A stretch of 37,156 nt of DNA. It comes from Streptomyces sp. FH025. Lineage in GTDB: Bacteria > Actinomycetota > Actinomycetes > Streptomycetales > Streptomycetaceae. The stretch covers positions 1 through 37,156 of the forward strand of contig NZ_JAFLNG010000005.1 of the NCBI RefSeq assembly GCF_017427025.1, given 5' to 3'. The translations under genes and the position numbers were made by a program. Below are positions 17,110-26,672 of the stretch, piece by piece. Every line of letters starts with the position of its first letter. The stretch's first letter is position 1. The notes below the pieces were generated by a model, which worked only from the letters and a program-made list of their open reading frames with translations, was not told the DNA's origin and did no database searches.

Positions 17110-17850
17110 TCAGCCCGGCTCCTCCAGCCAGCGCATCACGCCCGCGACGTCGGGCGCGACCGGTACACCGTCCGGGACGGGCGGGCGTTCCACGATGATG
17201 ACGGGCAGGCGCAGTCCGCGGGCGGCGGTCAGCTTGGGGGCGGTCGCGGCGCCACCGCTGTCCTTGGTGACCAGGACGTCGATGTCGTGCTTGCGCAGCA
17301 GCGCCTCCTCGCCCTGGACCGTGAACGGGCCGCGGTCCAGGAGGACTTCGAACGACGGCGGCACCGGGGGCTCGGGCGGGTCTATGGAGCGGGCCAGGAA
17401 GTGCGCGCCGTCGAGATGGGCGAAGGCGGCGACGCCCTGCCGTCCGATGGTGAGGAAGACCCGCTCTCCACGCCGGGGCAGCAGGTCGGCCGCCGCGGCG
17501 AGCGAGGGGACGGGGAGCCAGTGGTCCCCGTCGACCCGGGTGAAACCGGGGCGGCGCAGCACCAGCAGCGGGACGCCGGTGGCAGCGGCCGCGAGGGCGG
17601 CGTTGTGAGAGATCCCGGCGGCGAAGGGGTGGGTGGCGTCCACCACCGCGTCCACGCGTTCCGCGCGCAGCCAGTCGGCCAGGCCCTCCGGTCCGCCGAA
17701 GCCGCCGATCCTCACCTCTCCGGCGGGCAGGCGGGGTTGGGCGACCCGACCGGCCAGCGAGCTGGTGACCCGGTACGTGGTCGAGGCGAGTTCGGCGGCC
17801 AGCGCCCGCCCCTCGGTCGTCCCGCCGAGGATCAGCAGGTGCCTCGTCAT
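17110..17850 (-). CDS. cobK: Precorrin-6A reductase CobK
   Basis: 246 residues. NADPH-dependent reduction of precorrin-6A to dihydro-precorrin-6. The N-terminal HLLILGGTTEGRALAAEL nucleotide-binding turn, DAVVDATHPFAAGISHNAA and RVFLTIGRQGVAAFAHL are family hallmarks. The length is normal. The ATG (17848-17850) overlaps the cobM TGA as ATGA, making it the last gene of cobL-cobM-cobK. About 55 bp with no clear hairpin separate it from the DinB gene. Confidence 0.95.
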   Translation of the reverse strand: MTRHLLILGGTTEGRALAAELASTTYRVTSSLAGRVAQPRLPAGEVRIGGFGGPEGLADWLRAERVDAVVDATHPFAAGISHNAALAAAATGVPLLVLRRPGFTRVDGDHWLPVPSLAAAADLLPRRGERVFLTIGRQGVAAFAHLDGAHFLARSIDPPEPPVPPSFEVLLDRGPFTVQGEEALLRKHDIDVLVTKDSGGAATAPKLTAARGLRLPVIIVERPPVPDGVPVAPDVAGVMRWLEEPG

Positions 17851-18608
17851 GCGCCGCAGGACTCGTGCGGGCGCTCGCGGTCCGCCGAGTAGAGGTGGCT
17901 GTCGCGGAACTGCTCGGCGGCGAGGGTGCGGCCGACGATGATGACGGCGGTGCGGACCACGCCCGCCGCCTTGACCTGCTCGGCGATGTCGGCCAGCGTG
18001 CCGCGCAGCACCAACTCGTCGGGGCGGCTGGCCATCGCGACCACGGCGGCGGGGCAGTCGGCGCCGTAGTGCGGGAGCAACTGCTCGACCACGTCGTCCA
18101 CGTAGCCGGCGGCCAGGTGCAGAACCAGCAGGGCGCCGCTGCGGCCGAGGGTGGCCAGGTCCTCGCCCTCGGGCATCGGGGTGGCGCGCTTGGCGATCCG
18201 GGTCAGGATGACGGTCTGGCCGACCGTCGGCACGGTCAACTCCCGCTTCAGCGCGGCAGCGGCGGCGGCGAAGGCCGGCACACCGGGGACCACCTCGTAC
18301 GGGACGGCGGCCGCGTCCAGACGGCGCATCTGCTCGGCGACGGCGGAGAAGACGGACGGGTCACCGCTGTGCAGCCGGGCGACGTCCTGACCGGCCTCGT
18401 GCGCGGCGACCAGTTCGGCGGTGATCTGGTCCAGGTTGAGCTGCGCGGTGTCGATCAGACGGGCGCCGGGCGGGCACTCCTCCAGCAGCTCGCGCGGCAC
18501 CAGGCTGCCCGCGTACAGGCAGACCTCGGCGCGGGCCAGGATGCGCTGGCCGCGCAGGGTGATCAGGTCGGCGGCGCCCGGGCCGGCTCCGATGAAGTAG
18601 ACGGTCAC
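17847..18608 (-). CDS. cobM: Precorrin-4 C11-methyltransferase CobM
   Basis: 253 residues, a SAM-dependent tetrapyrrole methylase. YFIGAGPGAADLITLRGQ opens the domain; AEVCLYAGSLVP, ARLHSGDPSVFSAVAEQM and EVVPGVPAFAAAAAALKREL follow. The GTG start at 18606-18608 has GGAGG seven bases upstream and overlaps the cobL stop as GTGA; the reading frame is open further upstream but without CobM homology. Confidence 0.95.
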   Translation of the reverse strand: MTVYFIGAGPGAADLITLRGQRILARAEVCLYAGSLVPRELLEECPPGARLIDTAQLNLDQITAELVAAHEAGQDVARLHSGDPSVFSAVAEQMRRLDAAAVPYEVVPGVPAFAAAAAALKRELTVPTVGQTVILTRIAKRATPMPEGEDLATLGRSGALLVLHLAAGYVDDVVEQLLPHYGADCPAAVVAMASRPDELVLRGTLADIAEQVKAAGVVRTAVIIVGRTLAAEQFRDSHLYSADRERPHESCGA

Positions 18609-19843
18609 GAGGCGTCCTCCTGAGGGGTGTTGGGCTTGACGGCGGACCACTGGGTGACCGGCATGGCCTGCCGCCACCCGGTGAAGCCGCCCACCGGGAC
18701 GGCGTGGGCGACGGCCAGCTTGACGAGCTCCCCGCCGTGGCGCCGGTACCACTCGGTGAGCAGTGCCTCGGACTCCAGTGTCACGGTGTTGGCCACCAGG
18801 CGGCCGCCGGGGCGCAGCGCGGCCCAGCAAGTGTCCAGCAGGCCGGGAGCGGTGAGACCGCCGCCGATGAACACCGCGTCGGGGGTGGGGAGTTCGGCGA
18901 GCGTGGCGGGCGCCGGGCCGGTGACCACCCGGAGCCGCGGCACGCCGAGGGCGGCGGCGTTGCGGGCGATCCGCTCGGCCCGGACCGGGTCGCGTTCGAC
19001 GCTGACGGCCTGGCAGTCGCGGTGGGCGCGCAGCCATTCGATGGCGATCGAGCCGGAGCCGCCGCCGACGTCCCAGAGGAGTTCGCCGGGGGAGGGCGCG
19101 AGCGTGGCGAGGGTGGCGGCGCGGACGTGCCGCTTGGTGAGCTGGCCGTCGCTCTCGTACGAGGCGTCGGGCAGGCCGGGGACGAGGGAGGTGCGGGGAC
19201 CGTCGCCGAGTTCGACCGCGATGACGTTCAGCGGGTCGCCGGGCGGGTGCGGCCAGTCGTCGGCGGGTCCGTCGAGCCGGCGTTCGGCCGGGGCCCCGAG
19301 CTGTTCCAGGACGTGCAGCCGGGCGGTGCCGTAGCCGTGGGCGGTGAGCAGTGCGGCCACGGCGGCCGGGGTGGCGGCGTCGGCGCTGAGCAGCAGCAGG
19401 CGGCGGCCGGGGTGGAGGGCGAGCGCGAGGGTGTCCAGCGGGCGGCCGACCAGGCTGACGACGTCGGTGGCCTCCAGCGGCCAGCCGAGCCGGGCGCAGG
19501 CGTAGGAGACGGAGGAGGGGTGCGGCAGGACACGCAGCCGCTCGGCGCCGACGGTCTCGGCGAGAGTGCGGCCGATGCCGTAGAACATCGGGTCGCCGCT
19601 GGCCAGGACGGCGAGGCGGCGGCCGGAGTGGGCGGCGACCAGACCGGGGACGGCCGGGCGCAGCGGGGACGGCCAGGGGACGCGGTCGGCGGTCACCGTG
19701 TCGTGGGGAAGCAGGTCCAGCTGCCGGGGGCCGCCGATCACGACCTCGGCGGACTGGAGCGCGGCCCGGGAGGTGGCGGCGAGGCCGGGCCAGCCGTCGG
19801 CCCCGATCCCGACGACGGTGATCGGAGGTGGCAGCTCGGGCAC
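18605..19843 (-). CDS. cobL: Precorrin-6Y C5,15-methyltransferase (decarboxylating) CobL
   Basis: 412 residues combining a CbiE-type methylase (residues ~8-200: VVGIGADGWPGLAATSR, VLASGDPMFYGIGRTL, HPSSVSYACARLGWP) and a CbiT-type Rossmann methylase (from ~225: LLWDVGGGSGSIAIEWLRAH, PDAVFIGGGLTAPGLLD). It methylates C5 and C15 and removes the acetate carboxyl on ring C. The GTG start at 19841-19843 follows GAGGAG by eight bases. It is the first gene of the minus-strand cobL-cobM-cobK operon. A weak -10-like TAGGCT lies on the minus strand at 19882-19887. Confidence 0.95.
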   Translation of the reverse strand: MPELPPPITVVGIGADGWPGLAATSRAALQSAEVVIGGPRQLDLLPHDTVTADRVPWPSPLRPAVPGLVAAHSGRRLAVLASGDPMFYGIGRTLAETVGAERLRVLPHPSSVSYACARLGWPLEATDVVSLVGRPLDTLALALHPGRRLLLLSADAATPAAVAALLTAHGYGTARLHVLEQLGAPAERRLDGPADDWPHPPGDPLNVIAVELGDGPRTSLVPGLPDASYESDGQLTKRHVRAATLATLAPSPGELLWDVGGGSGSIAIEWLRAHRDCQAVSVERDPVRAERIARNAAALGVPRLRVVTGPAPATLAELPTPDAVFIGGGLTAPGLLDTCWAALRPGGRLVANTVTLESEALLTEWYRRHGGELVKLAVAHAVPVGGFTGWRQAMPVTQWSAVKPNTPQEDAS

Positions 19844-19937
19844 CGGGTGGCTCCTCGTCGTTCGTTCCTGCTGGCCGGGGCAGCCTACCTGGCGGTTCGC
19901 GGCCGGCCTTCGGTGAGGTGACGTGGCAGCCGACGGG

Positions 19938-20056
19938 CGATGGCTGACAGGCTTCAGCGAACAGATGACAGGTAACAGATAACAGATTTCAGATTCTGAA
20001 CGCTGAAGTCTGAAAGCTGAAATCTGAAATCTGAAGCCCGAACTCTGAGGCCCGAA
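19938..20056. repeat. AT-richer repeat block of AACAGAT / CTGAA words
   Basis: Chains of AACAGATGACAG, TAACAGATAACAGATTTCAG and then CTGAAGTCTGAAAGCTGAAATCTGAAATCTGAAGCC fill the gap upstream of cobL. GGCTGACAG and the 12-mer AACAGATGACAG also occur in the block at 10.91-11.05 kb. Confidence 0.75.
19983..20033 (-). terminator. 13 bp inverted repeat downstream of the GGCT-like gene
   Basis: CAGATTTCAGATT (19983-19995) and AATCTGAAATCTG (20021-20033) are exact reverse complements with a 25-base loop of related words. On the minus strand T-rich sequence follows, fitting a terminator for the gene ending at 20069. Confidence 0.6.
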
Positions 20057-20068
20057 GCCTGGAGGTCG

Positions 20069-20515
20069 TCACCGCCCCGCCCAGTCCCCCGAAACGATCA
20101 GCGCCGGCCGTACCCGAAGCCGCGCCTCGGCCTCCGGCCCCGCGAGGTACACCCACGCCTCCCGTAGCTCGCCCGCCGCCGTCCGCACCGTCATCCGCCG
20201 CCGTACGTACAGCCCCGTCCCGTCCGCGCGGCACTCCTCCAAACGGTCCAGCGCCACGAGTGCCCCGGCGTACGAGCCCGGGCGCACGGTGACCAGCTCA
20301 CCCACGATCCGGCGCCCGGGCGCCGGATCGACCACCGCGTACGGGAACCCGGGGCCCGCGTGCAGCGCGGCACCCTCCAACACCGCCGGACGGATGTCGG
20401 CACAGCGCCCGGCCAGGTGGACGGCGTGGTTGCGGCCGCCGGTGCGCAGGGTGCCGTACACGAAGAACGGCAGGGCCTCCGCCTCGACCGGTGGAGCCCC
20501 CTCGGATGCGGACAC
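20069..20515 (-). CDS. Gamma-glutamylcyclotransferase-like (AIG2/GGCT) protein
   Basis: 148 residues. The substrate-cavity motif is seen as FFVYGTLRTGGRNHAVHLAG, followed by GFPYAVVDPAPGRRIVGEL and the acidic LDRLEECRADGTGLYVRR, the usual pattern of GGCT-fold enzymes that cyclise gamma-glutamyl amines. Cytoplasmic. The GTG start at 20513-20515 follows GAGGAGG at eight bases. The family is broad, so the actual substrate is open. Confidence 0.82.
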   Translation of the reverse strand: MSASEGAPPVEAEALPFFVYGTLRTGGRNHAVHLAGRCADIRPAVLEGAALHAGPGFPYAVVDPAPGRRIVGELVTVRPGSYAGALVALDRLEECRADGTGLYVRRRMTVRTAAGELREAWVYLAGPEAEARLRVRPALIVSGDWAGR

Positions 20516-20647
20516 GGGTTCGACCTCCTCGCTGCGGGAGCGCCCACGGTACGTCCTGCCGCCCGATCCGTGATACCCGCTGGCGCGCCGGGTCGCGATG
20601 CGCTGTCATATCGGATGTTCGGCCAGCACCGTCCTAGGGGAACACAC

Positions 20648-21724
20648 ATGACATCGCCCGCCTCCTCCCAACCGGCAACTCCCCCCACCGCCTCCGGAGT
20701 CGCCACCACCCCGTCCGCTGACCCCGACTCCGGCCACGGCAGTCGCCCGGCCGTCCGCCTCGGCGGCGCCGTCTGGTTGGCCCTCGCCGTGGTCTACGTC
20801 GTCTGGGGCTCGACCTACCTGGCGATCCGGATCGCGTTGGAGACGATGCCCTCCTTCCTCTCCGCCGCCGCCCGCTTCCTCACCGCCGGCCTGCTGCTGC
20901 TCGGCTACCTGCTGGTCCGCCGGGGCCCGGCCGGCCTGCGGGTGAGCCCGCGCCAGCTGGCCTCCGCCGCCCTGGTCGGCGTGCTGCTGCTGACCGGCGG
21001 CAACGGCCTGGTGGTGCTCGGCGAGACCTCCATCCCCTCCGGCCTGGCCGCCCTCCTGGTCGCCGCCGTACCGCTGTGGATGGTCGTGCTCACGGCCATC
21101 GGAGGCGACCGCCCCAGGCGCGCGGAGGTCGCGGGGGTGCTGCTCGGCCTGGTCGGCCTCGGCGTGCTCTCCGCCCCCGCGATCGGCGGGTCGATCGAGC
21201 CGCTCGGCGTGATCCTGATCATCTGCGCCACGGTGACCTGGGCGGCGGGCTCCTTCGCGAGCAAGAAGATCCCGATGCCGGGCAACGTGCTCGCCGCGAG
21301 CGCCTACCAGATGCTCGCGGGCGGCTTCTGCAACCTGCTGATCGCGCTGGTCCGCGGCGAGCAGCACGGCCTGGACCTCGGTGCCGTCTCCGGCCGGTCC
21401 TGGCTGGCCCTCGGCTACCTGGTGCTGTTCGGCTCGCTGCTCGCCTTCACCGCGTACGCCTGGCTGCTGCGCTCCGCCCCGCTGACCCTGGTGGCCACCT
21501 ACGCGTACGTGAACCCGGTGGTCGCGGTGCTGCTGGGCTGGCTGATCCTGGCCGAGCCGCTGACCGGCCCGACCCTGGCGGGCGGGGCGATCGTGGTGGC
21601 GGGCGTCTGCCTGGTGGTCAGCGTCAGCCGGCGCCCATCGCGTCCGGCACGTGCGAAGAGCCCGGCACCTTCGGAGAGTCCGGCACCTTCGGAGAGTCCG
21701 GCGAAGGGGCCGTCCGCGCGGTAG
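20648..21724 (+). CDS. EamA-family (DMT superfamily) exporter
   Basis: 358 residues with about ten transmembrane helices in two EamA repeats. VVYVVWGSTYLAIRIALETMPSF opens the first, and ATVTWAAGSFASKK opens the second. It ends with TYAYVNPVVAVLLGWLILAEPL. Relatives export small metabolites or amino acids; the cargo is unknown. The N-terminal ~35 residues are a Pro/Ser/Thr-rich cytoplasmic lead, and the C-terminus carries a SPAPSE repeat. ATG at 20648 with AGGGGA upstream. The TetR regulator starts 28 bp downstream in the same direction, so it may control this gene. Confidence 0.9.
   Translation: MTSPASSQPATPPTASGVATTPSADPDSGHGSRPAVRLGGAVWLALAVVYVVWGSTYLAIRIALETMPSFLSAAARFLTAGLLLLGYLLVRRGPAGLRVSPRQLASAALVGVLLLTGGNGLVVLGETSIPSGLAALLVAAVPLWMVVLTAIGGDRPRRAEVAGVLLGLVGLGVLSAPAIGGSIEPLGVILIICATVTWAAGSFASKKIPMPGNVLAASAYQMLAGGFCNLLIALVRGEQHGLDLGAVSGRSWLALGYLVLFGSLLAFTAYAWLLRSAPLTLVATYAYVNPVVAVLLGWLILAEPLTGPTLAGGAIVVAGVCLVVSVSRRPSRPARAKSPAPSESPAPSESPAKGPSAR
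21661..21712 (+). repeat. 18 bp tandem repeat at the 3' end of the exporter gene
   Basis: Two full and one partial copy of GTCCGGCACCTTCGGAGA encode SPAPSESPAPSESPAK at the cytoplasmic tail after the last membrane helix. Confidence 0.8.
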
Positions 21725-21752
21725 GTGAAGCGCGGCAGGAGAGAATCGGCCC

Positions 21753-22328
21753 ATGGTCCAGAACCCCGCCCGCCGCACCGCCCTCGCCGACGCCACCATC
21801 GAGGTGCTGGCCCGCGACGGCGCCCGCGGTCTCACCTTCCGCGCGGTCGACGCGCAGGCCGACGTCCCCAACGGCACGGCCTCCAACTACTTCGCCAACC
21901 GGGACCACCTGCTCCACCAGGCCGCCCGGCGCATCCACCTCCGGCTCACCCCGGATCCGGAGATCCTCGCCGGCCTGCTGCTCGCCCCCCGGGACCGCGC
22001 GCTGGTCACCGCCCTGATGCACGACCTGATCCGCCGCATCTCCGCCGACCGGTCCGGCTACCTCGCGATGCTCGAACTGCGTCTGGAGGCCACCCGCCGC
22101 CCCGAGCTGCGCGCCCAGCTCACCGGCACCATCCGCGAGGAGCTGGAGGCCAACACCGCCTACCACCTGTCCGAGGGCCTCCCCGGCGACCGCGAGACCG
22201 TTCTCGTCCTCTACCTCGCCATGACCGGCCTGATCCTCGAACACCTCACCCTGCCCGAGGTGTTGGGCCTCGACGGTCTGCCAGGGCTGGTCGACACCAT
22301 CGTCGAGCGGATCGTTCCGGCCGCCTGA
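21753..22328 (+). CDS. TetR-family transcriptional regulator
   Basis: 191 residues. The N-terminal helix-turn-helix is typical (ATIEVLARDGARGLTFRAVDAQADVPNGTASNYFANRDHLLHQA). The C-terminal helical ligand domain is that of a TetR dimer. The ATG at 21753 follows GGAGAG by about ten bases. It is 28 bp from the EamA exporter gene in the same direction, which makes that exporter its likeliest target and a transported compound its likeliest ligand. It converges with the EF-hand gene over a 68 bp gap. Confidence 0.9.
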   Translation: MVQNPARRTALADATIEVLARDGARGLTFRAVDAQADVPNGTASNYFANRDHLLHQAARRIHLRLTPDPEILAGLLLAPRDRALVTALMHDLIRRISADRSGYLAMLELRLEATRRPELRAQLTGTIREELEANTAYHLSEGLPGDRETVLVLYLAMTGLILEHLTLPEVLGLDGLPGLVDTIVERIVPAA

Positions 22329-22396
22329 TCGGGACGGTCCGCGCACGCCCCGCCCGCGCCCGACCGCCCGCCCCGAACGTGCGTCGGCCCCGAGGC

Positions 22397-22960
22397 TCAG
22401 AACGCGTACGGAGGCTGTCCCGTCCACCAGTTGCCCGGGGCTTCCGGGTCGCGGCTGGTCCAGTACTCGATGATCGCGCTGGTGAACTCGGCCGCCGACA
22501 GCGTCCCGTCCCCGTCGAGGTCGAGGTGCCGGAAGGCCTCGTCCGTGTCGTCGCGGCAGAGTCCGGCGAAGTGGCCGCGCTGGAACACGAAGAACTCGCC
22601 GGCGTCCACCGTTCCGCTGCGGTCGGCGTCGGCGACCGCGAGGAAGGACGAGGCCAGCGTGCCGTAGATCTCCCGCGCGGCCTCGGGGTCGTCGGCGAGC
22701 GCGCCGGTCGAGGTGACGAACTGTTCGCGCGTGATCGCCACCGTCCCGTAGGGTTTCCCCGCGAGGTGCAGGTCGTGCCAGAGCGTCAGGTAGGCCCGGA
22801 CGATGAGTGCCTCCGCGTCCGAACCCTCCCGGTGGCCGAGCGAGCGGGCCACCGAGTGGCCCATCAGCACGTGGTCCCGCTCGGTGAGCAGTCCGTCCCC
22901 GTCGGCGTCGAGGTGGTCGAAGCCGTGGTTGATCTTCGCGATGAGCAGGTCTTCCGACAA
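22397..22960 (-). CDS. EF-hand calcium-binding protein
   Basis: 187 residues, of the bacterial sarcoplasmic-type or calerythrin group. Three clear calcium loops are DADGDGLLTERD (residues ~18-29), DADRSGTVDAGE and DLDGDGTLSAAE. A fourth, degenerate site probably lies between the first and second. Cytoplasmic, with no signal. The start appears to be TTG at 22958-22960: GGAGGGGG sits four bases upstream, MSEDLLIAKINHGFDHLD is a natural N-terminus, and no ATG or GTG precedes the first loop. It may buffer calcium or sense it; no partner gene is adjacent. Confidence 0.85.
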   Translation of the reverse strand: MSEDLLIAKINHGFDHLDADGDGLLTERDHVLMGHSVARSLGHREGSDAEALIVRAYLTLWHDLHLAGKPYGTVAITREQFVTSTGALADDPEAAREIYGTLASSFLAVADADRSGTVDAGEFFVFQRGHFAGLCRDDTDEAFRHLDLDGDGTLSAAEFTSAIIEYWTSRDPEAPGNWWTGQPPYAF

Positions 22961-23087
22961 TGTGCCCCCTCCGATGGCGGTCCGTGCGACTCCGGGGCCG
23001 CACGCCGGCGACGTCGCGTCGCCAGCACGCTAACGCGTTGAGCCTCGCCCGCGCAGCCGAACGACAGTCGGAGCAAAGCGCGGAAGG

Positions 23088-23189
23088 CGGGCCCGGAACG
23101 CGGTGCCGGAACGCGGGCCCGGAACGCGGTGCCGGACGAAGCCCGGACCCCGAGCCCGGCGCCAACCGCGACGCTCAGCCGCGACGCTC
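23088..23189. repeat. 26 bp and 13 bp tandem repeats between the EF-hand and cytidine deaminase genes
   Basis: Two nearly exact 26 bp units (23088-23113 and 23114-23139, core GGGCCCGGAACGCGGTGCCGG) are followed by two copies of CCGCGACGCTCAG ending at the cytidine deaminase stop. Confidence 0.8.
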
Positions 23190-23598
23190 AGCCGTCCTGG
23201 TGGTCGGCCCAGACGTACGCCCCCGGCAGCAGGTCCAGTACCGGTAGGGTGCGCAGCTCGGAGTCCTGCTCGATGATGATCCCCACCTTCGGGAAGTAGT
23301 CGAGCAGCACCTGGCGGCAGCGCCCGCACGGCGGCACCACCCCGCGCCCGCCGTCGCCGACAGCCACCACCGTGGTGAGGTCGTACGCCCCCTGGCCTGC
23401 CGCGGCCCCGATGAGCACCAGTTCCGCGCACGGGCCGCCGGTGAAGTGGTAGACGTTCACCGCCGTGACGATCCGCCCGTCGGCGTTGCGCCCGGCGGCC
23501 GCGACGGTGTGGTTGTCGCCGCGCGAGTACCGCCTGGCGACCTCCTCGGCAGCCTCGACGAGTTCCCGGTCGACACCCTCATGATCGATGGCGGACAT
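23188..23598 (-). CDS. Cytidine deaminase
   Basis: 136 residues, a zinc-dependent nucleoside deaminase turning (deoxy)cytidine into (deoxy)uridine in pyrimidine salvage. The zinc site is of the cysteine type: GGPCAELVLIGAA supplies Cys and the catalytic Glu, and VVPPCGRCRQVL the other two cysteines. VNVYHFTGGPCAE resembles the blasticidin-S deaminase subgroup as well as short CDAs, so a modified nucleoside substrate is possible. The ATG is at 23596-23598 with only GGGAC upstream. Confidence 0.88.
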   Translation of the reverse strand: MSAIDHEGVDRELVEAAEEVARRYSRGDNHTVAAAGRNADGRIVTAVNVYHFTGGPCAELVLIGAAAGQGAYDLTTVVAVGDGGRGVVPPCGRCRQVLLDYFPKVGIIIEQDSELRTLPVLDLLPGAYVWADHQDG

Positions 23599-23660
23599 TT
23601 TCGTCCCAACTTTCTGATCAAATCAATCAAATCCTGACCAACTACGATCATCTGTCGCCC
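23599..23660 (-). promoter_or_regulatory. AT-rich upstream region of the cytidine deaminase gene
   Basis: On the minus strand TTGGTC and GATTTGATTGATTTGATCA lie 10-45 bases before the ATG. The region stands out for low GC and for the repeated TTTGAT word, and is a likely promoter or operator. No exact -10 can be named with confidence. Confidence 0.35.
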
Positions 23661-23688
23661 GCCCCTGATCCCGCTAGCCGCTTACCCT

Positions 23689-23762
23689 CCGCACCCGAAG
23701 AGCGCCCCGCACCCGAAGCGCACTCCGCGCGCGAAGAGGCCTCGCACCCGAAGAGGCCTCGC
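23689..23762. repeat. CGCACCCGAAGAG-type degenerate tandem repeat
   Basis: Four units of about 17-19 bp (CGCACCCGAAGAGCGCCC and variants) fill the gap before the 3' end of the ABC ATPase gene. No hairpin was recognised. Confidence 0.75.
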
Positions 23763-23775
23763 CGCCCGGCGAACG

Positions 23776-25491
<1,716 letters not shown>

Positions 25492-25505
25492 CGAATCGTC
25501 TCCCC

Positions 25506-26498
25506 TCAGCTCAGCCGGATGCGCGGGTCGAGCCAGGCCACCGCCAGGTCGGCCAGCGCGACGAACAGCACCACGAAGCAGGCGGCCAGCAGCACCGCGC
25601 CGACCACGGCGGGCAGGTCCTGCGAGCCGACGGCCTGGGCGGCGAAGCGCCCGATCCCGTTCAGCCCGAACACGGTCTCGGTGATCACCGCCCCGCCCAG
25701 CAGCCCCCCGGCCTCCAGCCCGAGCAGCTGCACCAGCGGGCCTGCGGCGCCACGCGAGGTGTACTTGAGGTGCGCGCGCAGCCGGCCCAGTCCCTTGCCG
25801 CGGGCCGTCCGGACGTACTCCTCGTTCATCGTCTCCAGTAGCTGGGAGCGCGAAAGCCGGGCGAACACGGCCGAGTTGACGAATCCGAGGACGAGCCAGG
25901 GGAGTAGCATCCCGCCCGCCCAGGCGGCCAGGTCCTCGCCCGGCGGTGTGTAGGAGGGCAGCGGCAGCAGGCCGGTGGAGTAGACCAGAGCCCACTGGGC
26001 GACGTACCCGAGGAAGTAGATCTGCACGCTCGCGCCGACCAGGGTGAAGCCGGACAGCAGCCGGTCGGTGCGGCTGCCGTGCCGCAGCGCGGACACGAAG
26101 CCGGTGCCGAGTCCGAGCACCAGCAGTACGGCGAGAGCCCCGGCGGTCAGCGACAGGGTGACCGGCAGGTGGTCGACCAGCGCCTCGGTGACGGGCTGGT
26201 GCAGCCGGTAGGAGTACCCGAGGCAGGGCGCGTCGCAGTGGATGACCGAGCCGTCCACGTCGCCGATGTCCCGCCCGGCGACGACCCCGACCAGGTAGTC
26301 GGTGTACTGGGTGAGCAGCGGCTGGTCCAGGCCCATGCTCTGGCGCACCGCCGCGACCTGCCCGCTGTCGCAGCGCGGGCCGCAGGCGGCGCGGGCCGGG
26401 TCGGCGGGCGCGGCGTAGAAGAGGGCGAAGGCGGCGGCGGAGACCGCGACCAGGACGGCGAACGCCTGGAGGGTCCGCCGCAGGGCGAAGGAGAGCAT
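25506..26498 (-). CDS. Peptide ABC importer permease (DppB type)
   Basis: 330 residues. One N-terminal helix (LQAFAVLVAVSAAAFALFYAAP), an external loop with paired cysteines (AACGPRC and HCDAPC), and five further helices are seen. The EAA loop that contacts the ATPase lies in NEEYVRTARGKGLGRLRAHLKY. ATG at 26496-26498 (MLSFALRRTLQ) fits the family start; an upstream in-frame start would add a proline-rich stretch without homology. No strong ribosome site is visible. It lies between the lipoprotein and the ATPase gene of the same operon. Confidence 0.92.
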   Translation of the reverse strand: MLSFALRRTLQAFAVLVAVSAAAFALFYAAPADPARAACGPRCDSGQVAAVRQSMGLDQPLLTQYTDYLVGVVAGRDIGDVDGSVIHCDAPCLGYSYRLHQPVTEALVDHLPVTLSLTAGALAVLLVLGLGTGFVSALRHGSRTDRLLSGFTLVGASVQIYFLGYVAQWALVYSTGLLPLPSYTPPGEDLAAWAGGMLLPWLVLGFVNSAVFARLSRSQLLETMNEEYVRTARGKGLGRLRAHLKYTSRGAAGPLVQLLGLEAGGLLGGAVITETVFGLNGIGRFAAQAVGSQDLPAVVGAVLLAACFVVLFVALADLAVAWLDPRIRLS

Positions 26499-26592
26499 GG
26501 CCGATCCGAGGTCGACGTGGCGGGGAGGGGGATTCCGGGCCCGGCCCCGCCGAAACGGCAGCGGTGGGGGCGGGCCCGGCGACTCAGGGCTC

Positions 26593-26668
26593 CAGCACTT
26601 CAGCACCTCAGCACTTCAGCGCTTCAGCACTTGAGGGGCCTGAGGGCCTGAGGGCCTGAGGGCTTGAG
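26593..26668. repeat. CAGCACTT and CTGAGGGC tandem repeats in the importer operon
   Basis: Five units of CAGCACTT or variants (26593-26632) are followed by four units of GGGCCTGA type (26633-26668), immediately beside the stop codon of the binding-protein gene. The block lies inside the operon, between the binding-protein and permease genes. Confidence 0.8.
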
Positions 26669-26672
26669 AACG

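Noticed and set aside
26593-26668. Possible CRISPR-like array
   Set aside because: Units are only 8-10 bp and directly adjacent, with no spacers and no cas genes nearby.
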